Source of the DNA: Spirosoma sp. SC4-14
GTDB lineage: Bacteria; Bacteroidota; Bacteroidia; Cytophagales; Spirosomataceae
Direction of reading: 5' to 3'
Length of the DNA stretch: 64,000 nucleotides
Assembly (NCBI RefSeq): GCF_037201965.1
Contig: NZ_CP147518.1
Coordinates: 2,107,001-2,171,000 of the forward strand
The notes beneath the pieces are model-generated. The model was not told the DNA's origin. It was given only the letters and a program-made list of their open reading frames with translations, and did no database searches. Position 1 is the stretch's first letter. Every line of letters starts with the position of its first letter. A program made the translations under genes and the position numbers. This document shows, one piece after another, positions 45,127-51,533 of this stretch.

Positions 45127-45837
45127 ATGAAACAACTAATGAAACGGACTACTGCTCAGAACGCTCGCTTTCATGCCCTACTGACAGCGCGAAAGTTTGA
45201 TAAGGAAGAGAAAGCGGCTTTGGTGCTGACGTATACACAGGGTCGTTCAGAGTCTTCAAAGGATATGTCAAAAGAGGAGATGGCCGAAGCCATTAAACAT
45301 CTGGAAGGCTTGGAGATGGCTTCCATTCGGAAAATGCGCGCCAAGATCATCAATATCGCCAAAGATATTTTTCGTGTGGCCGATATGATGCAGGCTGATT
45401 GGGATAACCTGAACGTCTTTTTAACCAAGAAGTTCAAAGGCAAGCTCAATGAGTTGGACTACGAAACGCTTCGCAAAGCCGTTACCGCAATGGAGAAATG
45501 GAAGCAAAGCGAAGATAAAAAACGGACTGGCAAGCCGACACAAACCGCCCAACAGGAACCCCAAAAACAGCCTGTTAACCAGCTTTATCGCCCGTATATA
45601 GACAAGCCAAAGGCCGTCATTGAATCACCCTGGCTCATTATGAAGGATCGGGATACGGTGGATGAGTTTGGGGATATGTACGAAGAATATACCGATCAGC
45701 TTGTCGAGATCGAACGCCAGATCGCTGGCGCTGAGTCGATAGACCCAGCCGATATTCGTCGGATTCGGCAGCTACAGGCAACGCTTACCCATATGTCTCA
45801 TTTGTATAATAATCAACCTTTTAGACGAGAAAATTAA
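45127..45837 (+). CDS. GemA-like (Mu gp16-type) phage protein
   Basis: 236 residues. The first half holds KMRAKIINIAKDI and a FKGKLNELDYETLRKAVTAM segment, resembling the C-terminal part of GemA/DUF1018 proteins, which change host gene expression in Mu. The second half is a Gln/Pro linker and an acidic helical tail. The placement after the transposition genes also fits. The similarity is by pattern and partial. A start 12 bases downstream is equally possible. The 211-base gap before it holds a CTTGGATAAG/CTTGTCCAAG hairpin around 45048-45080. Confidence 0.5.
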   Translation: MKQLMKRTTAQNARFHALLTARKFDKEEKAALVLTYTQGRSESSKDMSKEEMAEAIKHLEGLEMASIRKMRAKIINIAKDIFRVADMMQADWDNLNVFLTKKFKGKLNELDYETLRKAVTAMEKWKQSEDKKRTGKPTQTAQQEPQKQPVNQLYRPYIDKPKAVIESPWLIMKDRDTVDEFGDMYEEYTDQLVEIERQIAGAESIDPADIRRIRQLQATLTHMSHLYNNQPFRREN

Positions 45838-45841
45838 AACT

Positions 45842-46189
45842 ATGGTACGCTTTCAGGAAAATGCTTTAATAATTGAAATTCCATGTGTAGATGCTGATGC
45901 AGTAGACTATTATGAGGATTTGCAAAAGGCGCTCTATGAAGTATTCTGGCTAGCCAATGGCAAAGGTGGGATACAGTATGAAAGTATAAGCTGGATAGCT
46001 AATTATTTAGGTCCGGCTGTAGCTGCACTAGATCCACATGCTAAACAGGTTTTAAGCCAATTAGCTCAGAAGCAGGAAGGTGTTCAACCTTTATGCGCTA
46101 AATCCCGCACGAATGAGGAAATTCTGACTTTGTTAAAGGATTTACCAATAAGCCGGTTTCAGCAGATCATGAGTCAATTTGAGGTGTAG
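45842..46189 (+). CDS. Unknown element protein
   Basis: 115 residues, four bases after the GemA-like gene. Acidic N-terminus (CVDADAVDYYEDLQKALYEV), then a helical second half (DPHAKQVLSQLAQKQEG). No signal peptide or known motif. It is probably part of the early operon; the function is not recognised. Confidence 0.6.
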   Translation: MVRFQENALIIEIPCVDADAVDYYEDLQKALYEVFWLANGKGGIQYESISWIANYLGPAVAALDPHAKQVLSQLAQKQEGVQPLCAKSRTNEEILTLLKDLPISRFQQIMSQFEV

Positions 46190-46211
46190 CACCCATTGAA
46201 TACTGATTAAG

Positions 46212-46442
46212 ATGGCTGTTCAAAGTCTAGTTCGTATATCAACAATGCCTCTTTCTGAGGTCCGCGCCTTGTTCTTTCTGTTATCGGCGATAGCTGAACT
46301 GGAAGAAAGTCCCTTGTCAGTTGATGCAATCAATAGCCTGTTAGTCAGTGTTGAACGGCTAACAGGCCCATTGGCCGACCGACAGGACTTGTTTCGTGTC
46401 TCAAATGCCACTATCAGTCGATTAGTGGCTCGTCAAACTTAA
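46212..46442 (+). CDS. Small unknown element protein
   Basis: 76 residues, helical and leucine-rich (LSEVRALFFLLSAIAELEES). Not recognised. It lies 22 bp after the previous gene in the same direction, as part of the early operon. Confidence 0.5.
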   Translation: MAVQSLVRISTMPLSEVRALFFLLSAIAELEESPLSVDAINSLLVSVERLTGPLADRQDLFRVSNATISRLVARQT

Positions 46443-46455
46443 TAATTTAATCGCC

Positions 46456-46593
46456 ATGCCAGAGCCAAAACACTTTTCGGCTGAGCTAAAAAAGCGGCTT
46501 GATGAACTCGATAAAGCCCGAAAAATTGCGCAAAAAGTTTATTTAACGACCTCAAAACCAGTACCGGATAATGGAAACACTAGAAGAAGCTAA
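46456..46593 (+). CDS. Possible 45-residue element protein
   Basis: ATG 46456 to TAA 46593 reads a charged helix (AELKKRLDELDKARKIAQKV). It overlaps the next gene by 23 bases and starts 13 bases after the previous stop, spacing normal for this compact operon. It is supported only by position and by a coherent helical sequence. Confidence 0.35.
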   Translation: MPEPKHFSAELKKRLDELDKARKIAQKVYLTTSKPVPDNGNTRRS

Positions 46594-46765
46594 AAGATAT
46601 TTACGGCGTGGCGACTATGTTAAAATAGCCATTGGCCTTGGAATAAACCTTGAATGTCTTCGTAAAACTTTACAACGGCCTAAAGCAAAGCGTTACCCAT
46701 CTATTGTGGCAAAAGCTTGTGAAGTGGCTGAGTTCAATAAATCGCTTGGTTTAAAGCCTCTTTAA
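46571..46765 (+). CDS. Second Ner/Cro-like small DNA-binding protein
   Basis: 64 residues with helix-turn-helix IAIGLGINLECLRKTLQRPK. It is clearly a paralogue of the Ner-like protein at 41623: both start M-(D/E)-T-(I/L)-E-E and share R-x-GD(W/Y), a central helix-turn-helix and a final N-x-x-LG. Two Ner-like copies in one element suggest either a duplication with new operator specificity or separate early and late regulators. Confidence 0.68.
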   Translation: METLEEAKRYLRRGDYVKIAIGLGINLECLRKTLQRPKAKRYPSIVAKACEVAEFNKSLGLKPL

Positions 46766-46865
46766 ATACCACTTAAAGGGCATTTGATTTCCCCTTCAAT
46801 TCTTGGATACACCTTATCCAATTGACCTAACCGACAATCAGTTTTCAAAATGTATAGATTTTATT

Positions 46866-46873
46866 TATCTTCG
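46866..46873 (+). promoter_or_regulatory. -7-like box inside the element
   Basis: TATCTTCG differs by one base from TAnnTTTG and lies 49 bases before ATG 46922. It supports the downstream start for that gene over an in-frame ATG at 46850. Confidence 0.35.
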
Positions 46874-46921
46874 GCGTTACAGAACGCGGGGTGGAATCCC
46901 CGTATCCACCGTAACCGTAAA

Positions 46922-47152
46922 ATGGCTTCGTTTTCGACTTCTACAAGTCCTTTCGTGTCGAATAGTGCCCGTCGTCTGGAAACGATACGGGCTGATTTTG
47001 CCCGTCAGCAAGAACGGGGCATCAAGTCGGCTGTGATTATCGCTGAGTTAGCGGAACGCTATTTTCTGACCGAACAGACTGTTGAAGCAATGGTCTGGAA
47101 GCGTGGCCGGTATGCTGTTTCTGTCTCCACGTCAAACCCCAAAACAGCTTGA
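46922..47152 (+). CDS. Small HTH-like element protein, copy 1
   Basis: 76 residues from ATG 46922. The core ETIRADFARQQERGIKSAVI then RYFLTEQTVEAMVWKRGRYA looks like a helix-turn-helix. It is a paralogue of the protein at 47630, with the same order A/E-I-R-A-(D/E)...I-(A/L)-E...YFLT..T-(V/L)-E...RGRY. It may be a middle-late regulator of the Mor/C type by position, but this is not shown. The stop overlaps the next start. Confidence 0.58.
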   Translation: MASFSTSTSPFVSNSARRLETIRADFARQQERGIKSAVIIAELAERYFLTEQTVEAMVWKRGRYAVSVSTSNPKTA

Positions 47153-47598
47153 CCCGGTATCTATTGACTTCGACGCTGTTTGAAGGCGAAATGGCCTTTA
47201 GTTACGATGAAGGCGGCAACTTGGTCAACTTCACCAATGACGCTCAACTTAACGAGATGCAGCGGACCTGGCTAAAAAGCCGGTTTCCAATGGGTCGCAA
47301 TGACCTAACCCTACTGGTCCATGATTCCAAAACCCTAACGGTTCAGCTTATATCGGCTGATTTGAGTTTTGCCCATTTTTGGGAGGAATACGGCTATAAA
47401 GTCGGTCACAAAACAAGGGTTCAGAAGCTTTGGGATAAACTACCCGATGCGGACAAGCTTAAGGCATTGGAAGCCATTGCCCCGTATAGCTATTATTTAT
47501 CGACGCGCCCCAACATGGAGCGTCTTTACCCCGAAACGTTTTTAAGCCAACGTCGATTTGAGACCGACTATAAAGCGTTGGCGAAGGGGAAAGCCTGA
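47149..47598 (+). CDS. Element protein with replication-protein-like C-terminal domain
   Basis: 149 residues with a TTG start at 47149, overlapping the previous stop (TTGA). The alternative is ATG 47191, 14 residues shorter. The C-terminal half (FWEEYGYKVGHKTRVQKLWD, then YLSTRPNMERLYPETFLSQR) resembles the C-terminal domain of phage replication-initiation and DnaT-like proteins, which bind DNA or recruit helicase. The pattern match is moderate. It might supply a host-replication link that Mu uses for replicative transposition. Confidence 0.5.
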   Translation: MTRYLLTSTLFEGEMAFSYDEGGNLVNFTNDAQLNEMQRTWLKSRFPMGRNDLTLLVHDSKTLTVQLISADLSFAHFWEEYGYKVGHKTRVQKLWDKLPDADKLKALEAIAPYSYYLSTRPNMERLYPETFLSQRRFETDYKALAKGKA

Positions 47599-47629
47599 TA
47601 ATTTCGCACGTTAACACACTCTAAATCCG

Positions 47630-47854
47630 ATGGTTACTCAATCCGCTCCGCAACTCGATACTTCGGCACAAACGTTAAAACAAAAACGCAACGAAGCTAT
47701 TCGGGCAGAATATCAAAAGATGTTTACCGCTGGCAAGCGCAACGAATTTATTCTGGAAGCCTTATCGGTAAAATACTTTTTGACGACCGATACGCTTGAG
47801 CGGATCATTTTCCAGCGGGGACGCTACAAGGAAAGGCAACAAAGACAATCATAG
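47630..47854 (+). CDS. Small HTH-like element protein, copy 2
   Basis: 74 residues; the core EAIRAEYQKMFTAGKRNEFI then KYFLTTDTLERIIFQRGRYK parallels the protein at 46922. It is the last rightward gene of the element; a terminator follows 25 bases later. The family is not recognised beyond the paralogy. Confidence 0.58.
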   Translation: MVTQSAPQLDTSAQTLKQKRNEAIRAEYQKMFTAGKRNEFILEALSVKYFLTTDTLERIIFQRGRYKERQQRQS

Positions 47855-47879
47855 GTTAAGTTAAAAGTTAGGTAATGCA

Positions 47880-47917
47880 AACAGCCCGAAATCGTTGGTT
47901 TCGGGCTGTTTTGTTTT
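47880..47917. terminator. Bidirectional terminator in the middle of the element
   Basis: A perfect 12-bp stem AACAGCCCGAAA (47880-47891) with 47899-47910 around a 7-base loop is followed by TTGTTTT. It separates the rightward early operon from the leftward tail genes. Confidence 0.88.
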
Positions 47918-47935
47918 CCAAGGACGAATACCTGT

Positions 47936-49843
47936 TTAGGTACCCATTGAGTTAGCACTATTCAACACGCGCAAGAGTGAGTCTGTCAACTGCGCTTCCA
48001 TATCCTTAATGCCCTCCTGAACGGTTCCTGAATTGATGTTGAGCCGCTCGACCAGGCTTTTTAGATTAATGGTAATCGTAGTCGATTTGGTACCGCCCGT
48101 AGTCGCTTCCAGACCACCCGCTTTGCCAGGTGAATCTTTGCCGGTTTTCCCGCCACCCGCCCCTGGAGCCTGTGGCATTTGGGGCTTAGCCAGCGTCGGA
48201 GCGGTGGGCACCTTAGGAGCGCCAGCCGCTGCCCGTGCCGCTTTGTCGGCTTTTATCTTGACTTCAGCATTGGCAAGCCCCTGTTGAATTGCCCCCGAAA
48301 AGGCACTGGCTACACCCGAAAAGTCGCCTTTCATTAGCGCATCCCAGGCTTTCCCCAGCGACGAAAAGACCGCTTTCGCTACTTCCCAAAGCCGTATTAG
48401 TGCATTGCGGAATCCTTCGACATTCTCCCACGCCCAGACGATTCCGGCCACGACTACTGCAATGGCGGCTAAGATCCAAACGGCGGGACACGCCAGAATA
48501 GCGGCATTAGCCGCCCACCAGGCTTCAGCAAAGGCAACCACTGCCGAAAACGCGGTTCCCAGCCAGCCCACCAGTGTCGCTATCCAGCCCACTATCGTTC
48601 CCAGATTCAGAATCACAATATCAGCGGCCACAATAAATGCTGACACGGGATTGTTGGTTAGAAAATCGATTGCCGACGCCAGGATATTAACAATAAACGC
48701 AACACCATTTATGGCCGTGGCCAATAGATTCATAACCAGCGTCAGCAAACCACCCTGTTCGCCCGTTATTCCGAATATTGCAAGCAACCGGCCCAATGCC
48801 GAAAACAACGGCTCGAAGGACTTGAACAGGTTCTGAAGGGCCGCAAACACTGGCTCAAGGGCGGTTAGTAGGCCATTGCCAATGTCGAGTAGCATCCCTA
48901 GTATCGGGTTTAACGATTCGGCCAGCTTGGTAATCTTACTGCGAATCGTCCCTAAGAAGGTCGATAAGCGGCCCCCTACCGATTTACTTTGCTTATCGAG
49001 CATCCCAAAGAAAATACCCCCTTCGGAAGTCATTTTCTTAAAAGCAGCCTGCAAGTGGCCAAAGTTCAATTCGCCCGATTCTGCCATTTTGCGAATCTGT
49101 TGGGGGGTCTTACCCAGCATATCGCCCAGCGTTTGCAAAATAGGAATGCCCCGGTCCGAGAACTGATCTAGTATGTCGTTTTGCACGACAACATTACTTT
49201 TCGCTTTGGCATAAACCCGCATTAGTTCGCCAAAGTCGGTTTGTACCCCGGCTGCTACGTCGCCTACCATTTGCTCGTTGGGTAGTATCTCGTTGACCTT
49301 AAAGCCCTGACCCAGCATCAACCGGCCCGTATTTAACACCTCTTCGTTAGAGAAGGGGGTAGCATCGGCAAAGCGATTTTGCTTGTCGATAAGGTCTTGA
49401 GCCTGCGATCCGGCAAACTGCTGGTAGGCAATCTGGGTTTGTTCGGCACTAATGCCCGATGAGAAGAAGGAGCCGGCACCCGCAATCAGGGCAGCGGCTC
49501 CTGCATAGGGTAAGGCTTCACGGGCGAAATTGCCGATTAAACTGCCCGACTTTGACCGTCCCATTCCTTCCAACTTGTCAATCTTGCGTTGCAAAACGTC
49601 GATTTCCTTATTGGCTGCTTTGATCTGGCTGGTATTAATCAGCAAATCACGACGGCCTTTGAGCTGTTCCAGCTTACGCCGTAGTTCTTCGACCGATTGG
49701 GTAGCGCCTGCAAACGACGACTTGAGCCGATTGGTCATGCTCTTCATCCCGGCAATGGTAGAGCTATAGCGGCTGTAGATTTCCCGCAATGGCCCGGACA
49801 TCCTGTCTTGCAACTGGAATATCCACTGATAGACATTACTCAT
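47936..49843 (-). CDS. Phage tail tape measure protein
   Basis: 635 residues. An N-terminal coiled coil (SVEELRRKLEQLKGRR, about 50-95) is followed by the tape-measure domain (about 110-310). That domain has DLIDKQNRFADATPFSNEEV, GDVAAGVQTDFGELMRVYAK and QFSDRGIPILQTLGDMLGK. Long hydrophobic segments (about 365-475) follow, as usual for proteins that pass the membrane during infection, then a Pro/Ala/Gly-rich tail. It is short for a tape measure, so the tail would be short. It is the only clear virion gene with the OB-fold gene just upstream. It is transcribed against the transposition genes. Confidence 0.88.
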   Translation of the reverse strand: MSNVYQWIFQLQDRMSGPLREIYSRYSSTIAGMKSMTNRLKSSFAGATQSVEELRRKLEQLKGRRDLLINTSQIKAANKEIDVLQRKIDKLEGMGRSKSGSLIGNFAREALPYAGAAALIAGAGSFFSSGISAEQTQIAYQQFAGSQAQDLIDKQNRFADATPFSNEEVLNTGRLMLGQGFKVNEILPNEQMVGDVAAGVQTDFGELMRVYAKAKSNVVVQNDILDQFSDRGIPILQTLGDMLGKTPQQIRKMAESGELNFGHLQAAFKKMTSEGGIFFGMLDKQSKSVGGRLSTFLGTIRSKITKLAESLNPILGMLLDIGNGLLTALEPVFAALQNLFKSFEPLFSALGRLLAIFGITGEQGGLLTLVMNLLATAINGVAFIVNILASAIDFLTNNPVSAFIVAADIVILNLGTIVGWIATLVGWLGTAFSAVVAFAEAWWAANAAILACPAVWILAAIAVVVAGIVWAWENVEGFRNALIRLWEVAKAVFSSLGKAWDALMKGDFSGVASAFSGAIQQGLANAEVKIKADKAARAAAGAPKVPTAPTLAKPQMPQAPGAGGGKTGKDSPGKAGGLEATTGGTKSTTITINLKSLVERLNINSGTVQEGIKDMEAQLTDSLLRVLNSANSMGT

Positions 49844-49846
49844 TGA

Positions 49847-50278
49847 TTAGGCCGTCTGCTGTAATGAATAAGGGACGAACGACTGAAAGCAGGATGATAG
49901 AACCTCTTTGGTAAGATCAATGCGGCCTTTGGGTCCGACAAGGGTTGCCCCCTGCTCGTTTAGCTCGATAGTGAAGCCCTCAACCGTCTGGCTGATTGTA
50001 TCGGCTTCCATTACCTGACAAACGCATAACTTGGCCGGATCGACCTTGTCACCAACAATACCAACCAGTACCAGTGTATTGGGTTTGGGAGCGATAGCTA
50101 CGCCTGTTTGTTCGGCTTCGGCAAACAGGCGAACATCAAACAGAGTCAGATCGGAGCCGACAGGCTGCACCGTGCAGGTATTGCCCTCAATAGATAGGAC
50201 GGTTGCAGGAATTACCCGAACGGGTGAGGTGTTGAACAGCTTCTTAAGCTGCTGGATAGCTTTGTCTCGATTGAACAT
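49847..50278 (-). CDS. Phage baseplate/spike-type OB-fold protein
   Basis: 143 residues from ATG 50278; an upstream ATG would add 17 residues of unlikely sequence. The region VRVIPATVLSIEGNTCTVQP with the following PKPNTLVLVGIVGD has the OB-fold spacing seen in gpV/gp5-type baseplate and spike proteins. ATLVGPKGRIDLTKEV would be the start of a needle-like part. It lies 3 bp before the tape measure gene, one operon. The call is by pattern and neighbour. Confidence 0.6.
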   Translation of the reverse strand: MFNRDKAIQQLKKLFNTSPVRVIPATVLSIEGNTCTVQPVGSDLTLFDVRLFAEAEQTGVAIAPKPNTLVLVGIVGDKVDPAKLCVCQVMEADTISQTVEGFTIELNEQGATLVGPKGRIDLTKEVLSSCFQSFVPYSLQQTA

Positions 50279-50454
50279 AATGTGTGTGTGGATATAAAAC
50301 AAAGTACATCGCTCTACTGACGAATGCACCTGAACAAAGCTACTAAAAAGATTGATACTGTGAGGGGATAGCTTAATCCAAAGCCTTTATCCTATGGTTA
50401 AGTAGAGCAAAAAAAGACCATTCAACTAAGGCGGTGAACGATCCTGTAGGGGGC

Positions 50455-50484
50455 AAGGTAAAAGGGAGAGCGAAACCTACCTTG
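50455..50484 (-). terminator. Weak hairpin downstream of the last element gene
   Basis: CAAGGTA (50455-50461) can pair with TACCTTG (50478-50484). It lies just after the stop of the leftward gene at 50487. Short stem, no T-run. Confidence 0.3.
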
Positions 50485-50486
50485 GA

Positions 50487-50762
50487 TTAGATTGTCTGTC
50501 GAGTCGAACGAAGGTGAGCTAGTACTTCTTCAATTCGTTGTTGTGTTTCTGCATCCTCACACTCTACTGTCCATTGCAAATCTGCGTCCCAACTTCCATA
50601 AAAAGTAATCATAACGGGTAGGCGTTTGCTGTTTCTCATCGTTGCCCAGCGAACGGCTTCGCGCATATATTCTTTATAGTACTCGTTTCGCTGATGACCT
50701 AAATCTAAATCCGGTCTACCATCTCGCTTGCCATAGGTGAAGTTGTCAATTGATTTTACCAT
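50487..50762 (-). CDS. Unknown protein near the right end of the element
   Basis: 91 residues, charged (DLGHQRNEYYKEYMREAVRW), with a beta segment (PVMITFYGSWDADLQWTVEC) and a helical end. No family is recognised. It is the outermost gene at the right end, transcribed inward, as late or cargo genes often are. Confidence 0.5.
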   Translation of the reverse strand: MVKSIDNFTYGKRDGRPDLDLGHQRNEYYKEYMREAVRWATMRNSKRLPVMITFYGSWDADLQWTVECEDAETQQRIEEVLAHLRSTRQTI

Positions 50763-50900
50763 TAGCTCGTTCTTCGTTTTTATCTTAGGGAAGCGGTAAG
50801 TTAGCGAAATTTAAAGCATATTTAAATCCAGTTTAAAGGCTGTTTAAATGTCTGCCAAAAATTGCCCATTGCTTAGTTTTGTACAATTCGGCAAAATTGA

Positions 50901-50944
50901 AAACTTCGTGTTTGGTTTTTCCAAACTTCGTGTTTGGTTTTTCT
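50901..50944. repeat. Two tandem 22-bp right-end repeats
   Basis: Units 50901-50922 and 50923-50944 differ only at the last base. Each contains ACTTCGTGTTTGGTTTTTC. The same core occurs inverted at 39963 and direct at 40856, 40947 and 40990. These are probable MuA-binding sites of the right end. Confidence 0.75.
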
Positions 50945-51041
50945 GTCTATATACGCAACAGAATAAAGAACCTGTTGCTTCAACGCCAACTATTTCCTGA
51001 ATCAGGGTACATATATGTAAGTAGTTCTAAGTAACTACTGC

Positions 51042-51095
51042 AAGAGGGGGTGAGCTACTTATGGGCGAAAATGCGCCGGTAGCTTGCCCCCTCTT
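51042..51095. other. Stable hairpin of unknown role
   Basis: Arms 51042-51058 and 51079-51095 pair over 17 bp with two mismatched or wobble positions and a G/C-rich core (AAGAGGGGG with CCCCCTCTT). A smaller hairpin GTAGTT/AACTAC (51021-51026 with 51033-51038) precedes it. No gene ends nearby, so it may belong to a small RNA or to the former host locus. Confidence 0.45.
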
Positions 51096-51533
51096 CCTGT
51101 TTGAAGAATTTAAGCTGCACTTAATTTGTTGATTATCTTATAGTTAATATTTGAAATTTCCTATTCAGGTACAATTAAGTAAAAATACCTGCTTTGATAT
51201 TGCCATGTGAATAGTTGAGTAAATATGACTAATCTAATATTTTGCCCTACTTTGAAGCCATTAAATAAGGTTTATTGAATCAAAAAAACAATAAGCTTTA
51301 TTAGATTGTTACCACAAGTTTTTGGCTTTTTTAATTCTTAATTCTATTTTAATTTCTTTCTGATTATCAGAGTGTTAAGTTCTAATCAGGTAATTCTATT
51401 ATAATATGAATTAAGATTGGCTATTTATTCTGTTATATAGGTATAGAGCGAAATTTTGTAGTGTAAAATAATTTGCACAATTTCGTGATGAGTTTCTTTG
51501 TGAACTTCATATTAACCTAGACTAGTTTAATTT

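Larger units (their letters stand above)
39899..50960. mobile_element. Compact Mu-like transposable element (boundaries approximate)
   Basis: The block between GH130 and the second SusC holds a complete Mu-type transposition set (repressor, Ner-like, MuA, MuB, GemA-like) and a two-gene tail remnant. CTTCGTGTTTGG-type motifs lie inverted at the two ends: CCAAACACGAA at 39963-39973 and two tandem 22-base copies at 50901-50944. TG at 39899 and CA at 50960 give Mu-like 5'-TGT...ACA-3' ends. The flanking 5-mers GAAGT and GAATA match at three of five bases only, so the exact ends are not proven. No structural head genes are present, so it is a defective prophage or a satellite/transposon. Confidence 0.7.
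50763..51533. other. Right end of the element and AT-rich intergenic region
   Basis: No credible gene in 771 bases. The first 200 hold the right-end repeats. A structured hairpin is at 51042-51095, and 51120-51533 is AT-rich upstream sequence of the second SusC gene with no clear consensus promoter. Confidence 0.6.

Noticed and set aside
39905-50965. GAATA at 39905-39909 and 50961-50965 as target-site duplication
   Set aside because: The right copy follows a CA end, but the left copy is followed by TATTTT instead of TG, so the pair does not fit Mu-type ends. It is kept only as a weak alternative.
51021-51095. tRNA-like fold
   Set aside because: No TTCRANNC T-loop, no anticodon arm of the right size and no acceptor stem.
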